Shown piece after piece: positions 1 to 22,084 of a stretch of DNA of 64,000 nt. The stretch is from the NCBI GenBank assembly GCA_013076295.1, contig RQOL01000906.1, positions 2,170,001 to 2,234,000 on the forward strand, written 5' to 3'. A program made the position numbers and the translations under genes. The stretch comes from Sanderia malayensis (Eukaryota; Cnidaria; Scyphozoa; Semaeostomeae; Pelagiidae). Below the pieces are notes generated by a model. It was given only the letters and a program-made list of their open reading frames with translations. It made no database searches and was not told the origin of the DNA. Every line of letters begins with the position of its first letter. The first letter of the stretch is position 1.

Positions 1-740
1 CCTAGTGTTTCTTCAATAAAATAAACGTGTTTTTTCAGATCACAAACAGAATTCCCAGGGGGGGCTGAGCCCCCCCATAGAAATTTCCAGAGGGGGCTTG
101 AGCACCCAAGCCCCCACGTAGTCGACGCCTATGCTGTATCCTCGAACTGAGTCGAACTTTGGCGGTCCCGCTTTCGTTAATTAGTCTGCTTGCCGAAGAC
201 GCCGAAGGTATTGATTATCTATGCACTGTTGATATACAATATACCAAGGGAAATTGAGAGAAGCTTGCAGGTGGTGTCGAAATGACGAAACGACTATTTT
301 GTCCAGGATTTGACTTCATAGGCCTCTTGCGTTGCGATTTGTCAAAAAACAACAGCAACGAATTGAATTGTTTTTGTTGCTGCTGTTGTTGTGGAATCAT
401 CTCATTTCATGAATTTATTATTTCACGACGGAACTCATTTTGCCAATCCCACGAAATTTCCTGATGTGATAATGAAACAGTTAGATAGTGTAATTGCTTT
501 ATGTCAATATTTGTGGTTTATTATATTTGTAAGTTAAAAACACAATCAGGTAAATGATCTACTTTTTTACGCATTTATGAGCAATTTCTTTAAGTGCATC
601 ACATCTTCATTCACAGGCCCTAGTCGAACTCCAATTTTTCAACTTTGGCCCACATCCGAAAGATTACAAATAAATTCTTCATCGTTTATTATTGCCTCTA
701 ACAACAGAGAAATATCTCTGGCGAAATTTAGTCTTCGAGA
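1..740. other. Intergenic / 5' flank with a dispersed-repeat fragment
   Basis: No coding region is recognised before the KCTD3-like start codon. Positions about 55-135 hold a G/C-run segment (aggggggctgagcccccc, then gggggcttgagcacccaagccccc followed by tagtcgacgcctatgctg). It resembles the right part of a repeat at about 21140-21200, so it is probably a fragment of a dispersed element. The rest is AT-rich flank and presumably holds the promoter and 5' UTR of the next gene. No TATA box or CpG-island signal is clear enough to call. Confidence 0.45.
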
Positions 741-3700
741 ATGGAGCAGGCTGATGAAATTATCGACCTTAATGTTGGAGGACGAAGGTTTGTTTATGTT
801 TATTCATCACACTTTAATGAAACCAACGAAGCTTTCCTTCTGTTCTGGAATCTAACATATCAATATTTTTGGATCCAAAATAGACGTTGCTTTGCTATTT
901 TCTAGGTTTTCGACTTCAAGACAAACATTAACATGGGTGAATGATTCGTTTTTCTCTTGGTAAGTTTGTGTGCCATGCCGTGCCAGTTAAACTCGAAATT
1001 GACATTTATTTTGGGATATTATGTTGGAATTAAAAAAATTTATAAGTGCTGATTTAGAATTGCTAAAGATGATATCTCGCAAAAACTAACACCTACTTGT
1101 TTCTGTTGTTTATTTAGCTTACTAAGTGGAAGAATAGAATCACACAGGGACAGCAATGGTGCAGTATGTAAAAACAATAACAATAACTACTGGGTGTTTC
1201 CATGAGTTCTGTTTGCCAACAAGCTATTCACTGTGTTTGATAACTTTTATTTTCCTGTTTCTCTTTACAGTTCTTTATTGACAGAGACCCTGATGCATTC
1301 ATCCCAGTATTAAACTTTCTGCGAACCAAGGAATTGAATCTAAGGTAATTTTATCATAAGAAAATCAACTACCTTGTTGTAGTTCTAACTTGTGATGGAG
1401 CTTGATCATTATGTGCATCTCTTGTCTTATTCAGAGGACTGGATCCATCAATAGTGAAGAACGAAGCCCAATATTATGGCATTACCCCAATAGGTATCTT
1501 CATTCTTCTGTCTCGGATATTAGCTTAAACATCCCCATTGGATTTCAAGAATGTCCCAAGCGTTCAATCCACATTTCATTCCTCTTATTAACTAGTAAGA
1601 AGACTTCACCTGTGCGACAACCCAGGCAGTCAATGTGGCAATTTACTGTTCCATGCATACCTTAATGTCCCAGGTAAGCTGGCCCAAGGTCCATTGTCCA
1701 TTTCTCTTTGTCAAGGCATGCAATTCATTCACAAGAGTTTCAATGTCTTGAAATGTCTTGGTATTTTCAGATTTACCAGATAGTTTTGAAGAGACCAGTG
1801 CATCTAGAAAAGGCTCTGTCATCTCAATGATGTCTCCGAGTTCTGTGCCAAATGTTACTGAAATAAGAGGAGCAGTCTCTGAACCAAATCTGAAATATGA
1901 TGGTATGTTGTGTCTCTCTACTAAGTTAACATATCTATCTTCAAAAAGTTGCTTGCATCATCTATGCATTGCAGCTCATATACTCCTTCTGATTTCAAGG
2001 GTATGATCCACGTAAGGTATTAATGATCACAGGCCATCATCATTGGATTGCAGTGGCTTACATTCATTGTGTCTGCTGTCACAGGTATTTTGCACAAAAT
2101 CATTTCCCCCCACCTTGTATCATCAAGTATGACAAAAGCCTCTTTGTAACTAGCACTGCCTTGGCATTTCTTCCATAAGATCTTGCTTTTTTATCCTCAG
2201 ACTTCGTGATACTCATGGCTGGGAACATGTGTTTACTAGCCCACATCTGGAACAGGAGATAGAAAAAATTGCATTGCACACAAAAATGCCTGGATCCTTG
2301 GGAGACAAAATGGTGGCCGCTGCGTCTGGTACATCCTGACTAAGTTCTTTCCACAACAATCTGTGTCATATGACCTCTTTCCTTTCTTTTGTGATGCAGT
2401 CCTGTGGTTAAATGCCGCGTTCTTCTTGCAGGTAGCAAAATATGGCTATGGAACTGTAGTCAGGGTGAAAGCAGGAATATAGGTAATGTTGCACACTTTT
2501 CCACACACATGGTTCACATTTCAATTGTTCCTGAAAAATCCTATCCAACCCATTGTTGATTTTGCATGTATAAATATCAACACTGTTGCAATGTTTTTCA
2601 TTTCAGGTGTATTTGATATGACAGTGCCATTCAATAATCTCTTCTTTATCGGAAGTCAGCTGGTTGCATTGAGTAGCAATGGCAAGATCGGCGTTTGGCA
2701 TTCAGTTACGCAGCATTGGCAGGTAATGTAATGCATTTCTGTTGATCGCCAATGCTAATACCTTTCACTTGTATACAACCATATATAATTAGCAGACTGC
2801 ATTTTTTCATAGATCCAAGATGTCGTAGAAACATCAAGCTACGATGCAGCAGGGTCCTTTCTTCTTCTTGGTGGCTCCAACGGTTCCATATATTACATCG
2901 GTGTGCACAGCATATTATGTTCCCAATTCCATGTTTTATGCAGTACAGTTCCATGTATTATGCCATATAAGCTTCGTGTATCATGCCAAGCAGTGCAATT
3001 CCAATTTCATGTTGTATAATGCAATACACTTTGTGTCTCTTTTATTCCAGATATGGAGAAATTCCCCTTGAGAATGAAAGACAATGATCTTCTGGTCACT
3101 GAGTTGTTTCGTGACCCCTGCGGTGACGCAATCACGGCTTTATCCGTCTACCTGACACCAAGAACATGTAAGCAAACGTCCTCTCAAATATTATCCAGCC
3201 TTTAACATCTTAGCTATAAACACATCAACCTTTTATGAGGCTTCAACGCCCCTCCTGGATCCCACCGGAAATCGTTTCATCTTTAGTATCTTCAAAATAA
3301 TTATTCTGGCCAATGCTACTGCGCAGAATTTGCATCAAGTGATCTGTAATTTGCTTCAGCAGCTCTGAGCGGTAACTGGATCGAAATCGCGTACGGAACA
3401 AGCTCCGGAACAGTCAGGGTCATTGTCCATCACCCGGAAACCATCAGCAGTGGACCACAGCTGTTTCAAACCTTCTCCGTTCACAGAAGCAAAGTACAAA
3501 AAGTGGCACTGAGTGAAAAACATCTTGTCTCAGGTAAAACCTTGTCCCTACGTGCGTCCATCTCGTCTCAGATGATCAAATGTCTGATAATGTTTCTGTA
3601 AAGGCCGTGTTTCACATTTCTTTGGTGAGGTTCAGTGGCGTAGATAGAGGGAGGTCAGGGGCGAAAAACCCCCTGTAAACCCCATTTGACTTTGTCTGGT

Positions 3701-5355
3701 CTTGTCTCAAGTGATAATATCATTGTCTCGTACAACTGTCTCATCTTGTCTCTGTTGAGAACAATTGCTTTGAAGTTGCAACCTGTGCCATTAAGCTGTG
3801 CTATATTTCGTTGCAGTTTGCTCCGAGTACAACCACGTTCGCACTTGGAGTGTCACTAGATTCAGGGGAATGATATCCACTCAACCTGGCCCGACTCCTC
3901 TCAGCTCTTTCGACGTTGTGTCACTCGAACAAGGTTCAAAATCAGGCCACGTTGCCAGCAGCATTGGTAAGTTAGACGTGCCTTAATGCCCGAATGACTC
4001 TCTTTAAGGGTTAACAAACGCCTGGTAAAACGAAAATTATTTCGTAAGCAACGCTTTATTACCAAGCATTGCGGTATAGCATGATACCACATTCTCTTTA
4101 CTTCAACATTCATTGGTTTGGAACACAGTGATGCAAATATAGTAATTGCAATGCTGATTTTGCTTGTATTCACTCGACAGGACCATATGGCGAACGAGAT
4201 GACCAACAGGTCTTTGTACAAAAGGTTGTGCCAGAGACAGATCAAGTGTTTGTACGATTGGCTTCAAATGGCAAAAGGTGGGTGCAGAGGGATATTACAT
4301 GCAACGTTCTTCCCTGTATAACGAAATAGATATACAATCCCTTGGACTGTTGCATAGTATTATCATTGACCTTCGGTTGAATGAGAGACTGACATAACAA
4401 GTTGTGGTTTGTTTTATCAGGATTGTACTGTACTTTTTCCACAATGTGCTAGCCTCGTACCCGTTTGTTTATCTGCATTGTTTTTTTTGTATGCATTTCC
4501 AGGCTGTGCAATATAAAAAGTGTGGATAACAGCTGTATTACATCGTTTTATGTACACGAATGTGATGGTTCAACGAGAATGGGTTCGAGATCAAGGAGAT
4601 TTCTATTCACTGGTCACCTGAATGGATCGGTCCAGGTTTGAGTCCTTATAATAGATTATAATACCCAATAATAATCAAATATAATATATTTTGTAAATAA
4701 TAATAAAAAATTAACAAGGCTTTGTGATTAGTTCATGCATTTTCCCATAGATATTTGATTTAACAACAGCTATGGAAGGCATTTCAAAGCACCCAGGTTA
4801 GCTGCAACAAAATATTGTCACGTTATATATACTTTCTGGGCCTTATTGTCACGTTATGTATACTTTTTGGGCTTTATTGTCACGTCATATATAGCTTTGT
4901 TACACGCCTGCGAGCTTTAAAGTTGTGATAATTCAATGGTTGAAGCCTTATAGTGTAGCTTGTAGCTATGATTGTACATTTTTTTCATAGAAGCCTGTGC
5001 ATTGGCTGGACCCAGTGACAATGAAATGCTCAAGCAACTTGAACAGTGTGATCTGCGCATGTCCCGATCTGCAACACCTTCAGCAGCCTCGCTTTCGCCC
5101 GGATGCTCAATGGTGTCGGCACTGTTTGGCGCCATGCCTCGTTATGAAAACAGTATATTCTCACTGGCAACAAACGGCGATCAATCGACAGAAAACATGG
5201 TTAATTCTGAGCACCATATTGGCGCGAACAGGCGTGTACGCAAAAAGCAACCAACGTCATCCACGGCAAGAGAGAGTATTGCATCAGAAGGAGGCTTCGA
5301 ACAAGGCTTGGGTTCGAGTCCCAATGATCAAATTATCGAACAGCAGGCTGTTTGA
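741..5355 (+). CDS. KCTD3: KCTD3/SHKBP1-like BTB-POZ and WD40-like protein
   Basis: About 690 residues in some 19 exons. The start is the ATG at 741, reading [16 protein letters not shown], the classic opening of a KCTD-type BTB domain. BTB exons continue through [18 protein letters not shown] (about 1271-1346) and [12 protein letters not shown] (about 1460-1490). The rest is the WD40-like propeller of this family: [13 protein letters not shown] (about 2683-2722), [15 protein letters not shown] (about 2850-2900), [16 protein letters not shown] (from 3061), [19 protein letters not shown] (from 3370), [19 protein letters not shown] (from 3832) and [14 protein letters not shown] (about 4595-4636). 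The last exon (about 4992-5355) has the conserved [11 protein letters not shown] and a Ser/Thr-rich tail. Family members bind HCN channels (KCTD3) or CIN85/SH3KBP1 (SHKBP1); which role applies here cannot be read. Exon phases agree throughout. Family assignment is firm; the orthologue name is less so, because one invertebrate gene may represent both vertebrate paralogues. Confidence 0.9.
4812..4893. repeat. Short tandem repeat in KCTD3-like intron
   Basis: The motif attgtcacgt(t/c)at(a/g)tata occurs three times at a spacing of about 33 bp in the penultimate intron. The first two copies carry cttt(c/t)tgggc(c/t)ttattg between them. No function is evident. Confidence 0.7.
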
Positions 5356-6668
5356 GTGTAGTTGCAATTAAAAATATAAACTTGAAACAATGAAAGAAAA
5401 TATAAGCTATATATAAACTGTACTGAAAATGTTTTTCTATTGACTTTTGTGACATATTTGTTGTTATTTCTTGCTCCTGAAAATCATAGAAGTTATTTAT
5501 GAAATGTCAATGCAGAATCACTAAAAATTTAATGTATAGCCTGTCGTGTTTGTATTTGTATTGTGTTAAATTAATGCCATCATTAGCATTTATCAAAATA
5601 TTTAAAAACAGTAACAAATGATGTGAAATTTATAGTAAACATTGAAAATCCATACCTTGTAATTGTAGTCAGGTATTTATTTCTTATTATTCCATTGTAA
5701 TAAATATTTGAAATTTATCGAAACATCAATTCAAAATATTTATTTGGCTTTATTGTCAAACAAGTGACATGTGACATAGTATTTATTCCCACTGACGGAA
5801 TTCAAAAAGAAGAAATTGAAAAACAGAGGTATAGCAATCATAATATTTATGACTATGTCAGTTTAAGAACATTCACACATAACATTGCTTTAGCTTCTTT
5901 CAACATGAAAGAATTAGTGAATCAAAAATTATTATTTATACTTTTTCCACCTATACGTTCACGATTTGATGTTTAATTAAATGGAATGATTGATAGTATC
6001 GAGTTATGGTTACACTAACATATTTAATAAATGAGTTTAATGTTCAATTTCAATGTTCAATTCTCTTTGAGATCCATTGGAAATTTACAGTAGAACACTA
6101 ATATAACAAGCCTTCAGATTATGATGCTTCCAATAAAACAAACTATTGTTTTATTATTATAACGTTCACCATCAATATAATGAAACTAACATTGCATATA
6201 TATATAAACATGTTCTCCAGGCTTGTTATATCAAAACTCCACTTTTTTAATCTTTGAGATTTATCCTTTTCCAGTGAGAGCTTTCCAACCTCTTCACAGT
6301 GAAAATTAGTCAAGAATACACGATAATTAGGCTGTAAACATTAAGGGGTTATATGGTATTTTTAAGACCATGGGTAATGAGCTTGGTTTTATGTTAAGTT
6401 TGGAAGAATAGTTTGGTACTTAGCAAGTCAGTGCCAAAGGGCAGTACTGGTGTAAGTAGCATGTTCTAATGTCATCAGTTAACTGTAGTTACGTATGTTA
6501 AATCGAACAACAATAATAGAACTATACGGTATCCGTATCCGTTCCCGTACAAAGAACGTCCGTTAAAGTCAACAGTTTGGGAGAAGTCAGGCAAGTCCAA
6601 GGCGTCCATCGTCTTCGGTTCCGTTCCCTATGTCGTTATGGTCCGTAGTTTAGTGTCGCTGGGTTGAG
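5356..6668. other. Intergenic, tail-to-tail 3' flanks
   Basis: This is AT-rich sequence between the stop codons of the convergent KCTD3-like and bZIP genes. AATAAA-like signals occur (for example around 5700). A degenerate MITE lies at about 6088-6247 and is listed separately. No further exon is recognised on either strand. Confidence 0.5.
6088..6247. mobile_element. Degenerate pogo/Tigger-like MITE
   Basis: The left end cagtagaacactaatataac and a right end containing gttatatcaaaactccact form an imperfect inverted repeat. It resembles pogo/Tigger termini (CAGT..AAC..ATATAAC). A TA dinucleotide precedes the left end. The right terminus is worn, so the boundary is approximate. It has no coding capacity. 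Confidence 0.5.
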
Positions 6669-7907
6669 TCAGTTCGATACCTTGCAAGACATGTTGCATC
6701 GGTGTGAGTCTAGCATGCTCTCAAGTTGCTTTATCTCAGATTGTAACGTGTTTATTTCGTTCTGTAAATTACTGTTTTTGCATTCAAGCTCTTCAGACTC
6801 CTGGACAACAACAAATACACAAATAAAGCAATCGTAATTTTCTGTCATTGCCTCCTTCTCGTGCCAACCTCACACGTATCACCCGCACATGCATTCCCCA
6901 ACAAAGGTGTAAAACTCAACCAACGTGAAAAACTAAAACAGTTTCAATTGCCTCAATGCGGCCAAAGCAATCAGCTTATTTACTGGTTCGCGGTACTAAC
7001 CCCCCTGACGTGAATAAAACTTGCATTGACAGTCACTGGCTGGCAATCGCTACGACGGGCGTCGACATTTACGCTATCAATACATGACTTACCTTCATGA
7101 GATGCCTGATATGTTCCTTTCTCTTATTGCGGCATTTGGAGGCAGCAACTTTGTTTCTTTCTCTTCTAACCCTTCTTCTTTCCTCTTCTTCCGGAGTTAG
7201 CTAAACAGGGAATGAAAAAGCAACGGTTAATCGAACGAAAACACAGACAAAGCAAAAACAGAAGAGAGTGAAGCCTGCAAAGAGATTAACAAACAATATC
7301 GCAGTTATATGACGTTCTCGTGTCAAATGAGAATTGGCAAATTTACCTTACTCAGAACATAGTCGTCCATCGTGAAGTGTTCATGCTTGATTGAATGAAG
7401 AGGTACACCAGTTAGCTCATAGCCCTGTGTACAAAAGAAACTCAACAATCACTTACAAGCCATAAAACTGTCACGCTATTACAGCTATAACTATCAAAAG
7501 CTTTACAACAGAGAACAATTTCCCATCTCGAGTACCGAAGGGTCGAGTTATTTTTAATTAGAGGCTTGATTTCACAGGCATGTTTTCTTCAATGTAAATG
7601 GTAGAATACATGCCTATGAAATCTCTGTATTGATGTTGATTTTATCTGCTTGCTATAGTTGGTAAAATAACCTAAAACTAAACTAAATCCCGACTAATTT
7701 CAATCAGGATGAAAATAAAATAATCCACCCTTTTGTACACAAAGATTTTACTATTGGCGTAATCGTTTACCCAATGTCGATATTTGTTTGAAAAAAACCA
7801 AACCTTACCAGCGAGCTTCCAGCCAAACAAAACAACATAAACCTCAGTAAAAAGTTACAAACTTCTTCTCTTACCTCAGAATATTCTGGAAGCATTTGGT
7901 CCATCAT
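6669..7907 (-). CDS. Compact AP-1-type bZIP transcription factor (Fos/ATF3/JDP2-like)
   Basis: Four exons (7875-7907, 7347-7424, 7093-7200, 6669-6800), all joined in phase 0, encode 116 residues; stop TGA is at 6669-6671. Exon 1 starts [11 protein letters not shown]. Exon 3 is the basic region, [20 protein letters not shown] then SKCRNKRKE, with the Asn, Ala-Ala, Cys and Arg DNA contacts of Fos/ATF3/JDP2 proteins. Exon 4 is the leucine zipper, followed by an SHRCN motif that corresponds to the HRP-C motif just after the Fos/ATF3 zipper. The protein is close to BATF or JDP2 in length and lacks any long activation domain. It should bind TRE/CRE sites as a dimer in the nucleus. No exon was long enough to stand out as an open reading frame, so the gene rests on splice signals (gt..ag on the minus strand) and similarity. 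Whether it is the Fos, ATF3/JDP2 or BATF orthologue is undecided. Confidence 0.85.
7568..7623. other. Short intronic hairpin
   Basis: gatttcacaggcatgt (7568-7583) pairs with acatgcctatgaaatc (7608-7623), a 16-bp stem with one mismatch around a 24-nt loop, in intron 1 of the bZIP gene. It is too short for a typical animal pre-miRNA. It could be a mini foldback element, but no clear target duplication is visible. Confidence 0.4.
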
Positions 7908-9566
7908 ATCCAGGCAGTGTGTTTGGTTCGCAGTTGATCAGTAGTAGCTTTCGGTGCTGATAAAGATGGCATCAGAGAGTGGGGAGATCCGCTGTGCTGT
8001 TGGCAGTGGCAGCAAGCAAGGTATTACAATGCCTTGGCAATGCAGTCCAGAGCGTCGAGGTAAGGCCAAACTACGGTGCAAGCAAGCATAGCCAGTTGTG
8101 AAGTGAAATACAGTCATGTGTAGCCAGCTTCAGTGGTTAATACAAACATTTCTCAAGTACTGATTGTCTTTGACTGGAGTTAATTGATTTTGCATGTGGT
8201 CTGATGAAAATCTGCTCATGCTTGCTGGCGTGTTGTTTTCTGATACCAGCTACTCTTTGGAATTGCTTCTTGCTCAAGTAAGGGCTTCTCCAAAAGAAAG
8301 AGATGGAACAACCAGCTGTAATGCTTTGCAAATATCTCTTTCTAACTTTGATCTGCCATGCTCTTCAAATAGCTTCTTTCATCTTTGATATTCCAAAGCA
8401 TTTCAAATGCCGTGCTGTACTGCAGATTTCTCAAAAACAACTTCAAAGTTAGACGGGCCAAACCGGTCAGTTTTTGGACAAACTCTGGTTTATTTGTGTT
8501 TCTTTCGTAGCTTGCTCAATGAACACACAAAATATATTTAAAATACTCAGCTACGAATTACGAAAGCTTATCTTCGTAGCCGCTCCAAATAAAACTCTTT
8601 GCGGTTGCATTGTTGTCCACCCCTTTCCCTTGCCATGCTTCTATTCTAAGGTAGCCGATCCAACGCGCTTCCAGTTTCTTGTGTAAATTATGATCTTATT
8701 TTTGACTTAATAAAAACAAATAAAACTCATTCCTTTGTTTGTATAAGTTTTAAGGTCTTCAAACACTTTAAACTTCTGCACACAGTAACAAATTTCGTCA
8801 GTCATTTATGTAACTTATATAAAACACTTTTCCAAACAACCAATTTCGTCAGACATTGATCCAACCAGCATATAAAACATAGAGGAACACTTTTGCATTG
8901 CACCAACTTCGTCAGTGATTACTGTCGCGATAAACATTTTAGACATCTAGACATCTGTTTACATCTTAGCACTCTAAATAAGAAATCGTTTTTGACACCT
9001 CAGAAAGTTGCAAAATTTAGATACTTGAAATCTCAAGGTGAAATTTACTTTTTCATAAAATGTTACATTTTTAAACATTTTTAACATAAAATGTTATTCG
9101 GCATAACATTGCTCCTTCGTCAATTTAAATGTTGGGTAACATAAAATACTTTAATTCTGCTAAGAACTTATCAAAACTTATGCAACCAACAAGTAGCTTC
9201 ACCTCATAATTTACAAGCTTGCGTGTGTAAACAAGTAGTTCATTGAGAAAATATTTTGTAAATGGTTACTTTTGTACAAATTTCAATTTTAGTTTATAAT
9301 TTCCCTTCACTGTTTGTTTCACTTGGATTCAATTGTTACAAAACACAATAAGCCATGTTTTCAAGGTACTCCAATGATGCTGACATTAAATTGACAAACA
9401 AAGTTTACGTACATAAAGATAAACAATTCTTGTAAATCGCATAAATAAGAAACAAGAAACAGTCTAAGTAGAAATTCTTTTTTAAAACAGCATTCGAGAG
9501 GTATTCATCTTTGTATACAGCAATTTCTTGCATTAGGGACAAACATTTTGATACCTTGTCGCGATC
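7908..9566. other. Intergenic, divergent flank
   Basis: This stretch lies between the bZIP start codon and the hemopexin-gene start codon, which are transcribed away from each other, so both promoters should lie here. Short open stretches exist (for example 8194-8388 and 8474-8686), but none has recognisable similarity or convincing splice context. The 8700-9500 part is very AT-rich. Nothing else is recognised. Confidence 0.45.
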
Positions 9567-11497
9567 ATGGCTTACCGGTCAATACTTCTTATCGTCTTGC
9601 ATATCATGGTAATTCCAATGATAGCAAATGCCGTGAAGAAGATGTCAATCAATTTAGGTAATTATCACGTTCTTTGCAAGCAATTTTTTCATGCTTAAAA
9701 TCGTTGCTTTAATACCTCACAACTTTCTTTACAATGCCTAGTGTAATATCCGTGAAAGAAACTTTGTTTACAAAGCGTACGATATTTTCCTTGAAAGAAA
9801 CGCTTATAAATTGTTCTGTTTTGATAACCTTGCTTGTGATAGCGTCTTATAATACCTGCAATGCCGTTCTTCGAAAGAAGCCCAGCTCTGACGCCTGGGA
9901 TCTTTAATTTCTACAGCAAAACAGCGAAAACAACTAGCAGCAGAAGACAAAAACGAGTGTAGGAACCGACCAAATGGCCTCTACCCCATCGCCAACTCCT
10001 TCGGTTACGTAGCATGCATTGATGGTAGCGCAAAATATAAACAGTGTGAAAAGGACAAGATATTTGTGCCGTCCTGTTGGCAATGCCTCGTTCAACTTCC
10101 AAGTCAGCTAGGTTTGTATAAGTGTTTACTTCATCAGTTGATTCTCCACAGCATAGCAAACCTATGGTGCTGTGAGCGTCTCGGTACAACTAAGTTATAA
10201 ACATCGATCTTTTGAGCTGGCTTCGTAATACAATTTACTCTCGGCTCAACAATGCCTAGAGGCAAAATGTAGAATTGCTTTGAACCATAAAAGGTTACTT
10301 ATACCACAGTTCGACTGTTATCGACCTCATCTGGCATTAATAATAGCATTGTCACTCTTTCGTGATTATGGTTATTCTAAACATCGCATCCTGAATTTTT
10401 CCTAGGATTTTTCTGCGAAGGCAGAGCTGCTGAGTCGGCATTTGGACACGTGATCAAATATCAGCACCCTTGGGACTGCAGATCATGGTTAGAATGCGTG
10501 GATAACACTTTGAAGGAGCATTACTGCACTGACAACAGCATGTTTGATCCAGAACATCAGAGGTGCACGAAGCACGCAAAATGCTCCAAATTGGCACCGA
10601 TTTCAGGTACGTGGCGGCAAAATTCATTTCCAAAACACTCTTCTTTCCAATTCAGTCTCTACAGCGCAGCAGTCTCTGATTCAACCATGTTCACTCCGTG
10701 CTGAAATCTCCATTTTATCAACCACATATTTCTACCTTTCTTCACAGCACCGTACAGTTTTACACCGTTTACGGCGAGTGAGCTTCCACGCAAAATAAAC
10801 GCTGCCTTCCTGTGGTCAAATGGAGACATTGTTATCGTGGACGGCTCCACCTACTCCATGTACGACGCAGAAGATGCCAGTCTTTTGCCTGGATATCCAT
10901 TGAAGATAAGCAACAACGAAGGGAGTGGCATACCGAGAAATGTCGATGCAGCCCTTTCTCTCCCTGACGAACAAAAGGGACAGAAAGTTTTCTTCTTCAA
11001 GGGAAATAAAGTCTGGCTCTGGGGAGAGGTTAGCCATCCAAAAAGAATATCCCAAGTATGGCCTGGTGTGCCAAATGATTTAGATGCTGCTTTCTATTGG
11101 CCGCACACAAATAGAGTGTATTTCTTCAAAGGCAAATATTTCTACAGGTTTGTGTGTGAAAAGTTCTTTCATTTCATACTTCATTCCTTTCCGTCTTTCT
11201 GTTGTACTTCATCAGCAATTTTCTTCGTTCAAAAGGTCATTTCGACCCCTGCATCATACTCTACCCTTTCAGCAAGGCCTAGCATAATCTTTCGAATACT
11301 CCATCCTCAGGTTCAACTTGGAAACGCGATCGGTTGACGCGGGATATCCCAAAGAGATCTCTCGTAGTTGGAGAGGAGCCACTCCGAAGATTAATGCGGG
11401 AGTCAGTATGAAAAATGGAACAATACTCCTCTTCAAGGGACACAAACATTACACTTTCAATCCGCCCTTCTGTAGAGCCACAGGAGCTAATAATTAA
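9567..11497 (+). CDS. Secreted chitin-binding (CBM14) + hemopexin-repeat protein
   Basis: Four exons (9567-9657, 10406-10606, 10748-11147, 11311-11497) encode 292 residues in consistent phase. Exon 1 is a signal peptide, beginning MAYRSILLIVLHIMVIP. Exon 2 is a type-2 chitin-binding (peritrophin-A/CBM14) domain. Its six cysteines have gaps of 20, 5, 9, 12 and 5 residues, and the typical SMFDPEHQRC near the fifth. Exons 3-4 form a four-bladed hemopexin propeller, with blades starting KINAAFLW, RNVDAALS, NDLDAAFYW and PKINAGVS, and the hallmark KVFFFKG, RVYFFKGKYFYRF and ILLFKGHKHYTF strands. There is no metalloprotease domain, so this is not an MMP. The likely role is an extracellular matrix or defence protein that binds chitin-like glycans; hemopexin domains bind proteins, haem or metals, and which applies is unknown. 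The stop codon lies inside the target-site duplication of a 55-bp mobile element. Confidence 0.87.
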
Positions 11498-11498
11498 C

Positions 11499-11553
11499 CA
11501 TAGAGATGGGATATGTGAGATAGGATATGATTATCTTATATCCTATCTCTATG
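11499..11553. mobile_element. 55-bp micro-foldback element with 8-bp TSD
   Basis: A 55-bp sequence begins CATAGAGATGGGATAT and ends ATATCCTATCTCTATG, so its termini are inverted repeats with one mismatch. It is flanked by perfect TAATTAAC copies (11491-11498 and 11554-11561). The termini match the 967-bp element at 56216-57182 (CATAGAGATAGGATAT). It is an internally deleted member of the same non-autonomous DNA-transposon family. An 8-bp duplication is typical of hAT-class elements. Confidence 0.85.
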
Positions 11554-11727
11554 TAATTAACATCGAGAAAACGAGGCCAGTTAATAATGCTGGCCATGTT
11601 GTGATGCATTGTGTGTTTGTTTATAACGACGGATGAAATGAGAAGCGCATAGCTGAATGAAACAATGAGCTTGCTTAGATTAAACGGCTCTGAACTGCAT
11701 CGCAACAATTTCAAAAACATCACATTA

Positions 11728-11842
11728 CCGTATTTACTCGAGTAAGCTATATCTCAGGGAAGCGAGCGTAGCGAGCTCCCCCTGTTAGTCTCTCTCAAAT
11801 GCGGCGCTCAAACAGAGGCGGCGCTCACTCGAGTAAATACGG
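11728..11842. mobile_element. 115-bp MITE with TA target duplication
   Basis: The termini CCGTATTTACTCGAGT and ACTCGAGTAAATACGG form a perfect inverted repeat, flanked by TA on both sides. The interior is G/C-rich (aagcgagcgtagcgagctcc). It is a Tc1/mariner-type MITE by target-site length, and similar in design to the one at 49119-49213. Confidence 0.8.
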
Positions 11843-12124
11843 TATTGCTGAAAAAGTTTAGTGGTGCTGGTGGATCGAGAAAGCTTTGTAACAACAAAGG
11901 CCAATAACAATAACAATAATGATAATAAGATAAATATTGTTACACCAATACTAATAATAATCATACTACTAAAATATTAACTTTACATGATTATAATATA
12001 TCGTAGAATACAATGGTATTTATTATGCGTTGAGTTTTTGATTTCAAATAATAATTTCTTCATTTTAACAATGTTTACAATAACAACGAAAATTAAAATT
12101 AAATTCAAAATGTACATACCTCGA

Positions 12125-22084
<9,960 letters not shown>

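Noticed and set aside
5330..5350. gttcgagtcccaatga, resembling a tRNA T-loop
   Set aside because: No acceptor stem, D-arm or anticodon arm surrounds it, and it lies inside the last coding exon of the KCTD3-like gene.
8194..8686. Two plus-strand open frames in the bZIP-hemopexin interval
   Set aside because: There is no similarity to any family I recognise, low-complexity AT-rich codon use, and no convincing splice partners.
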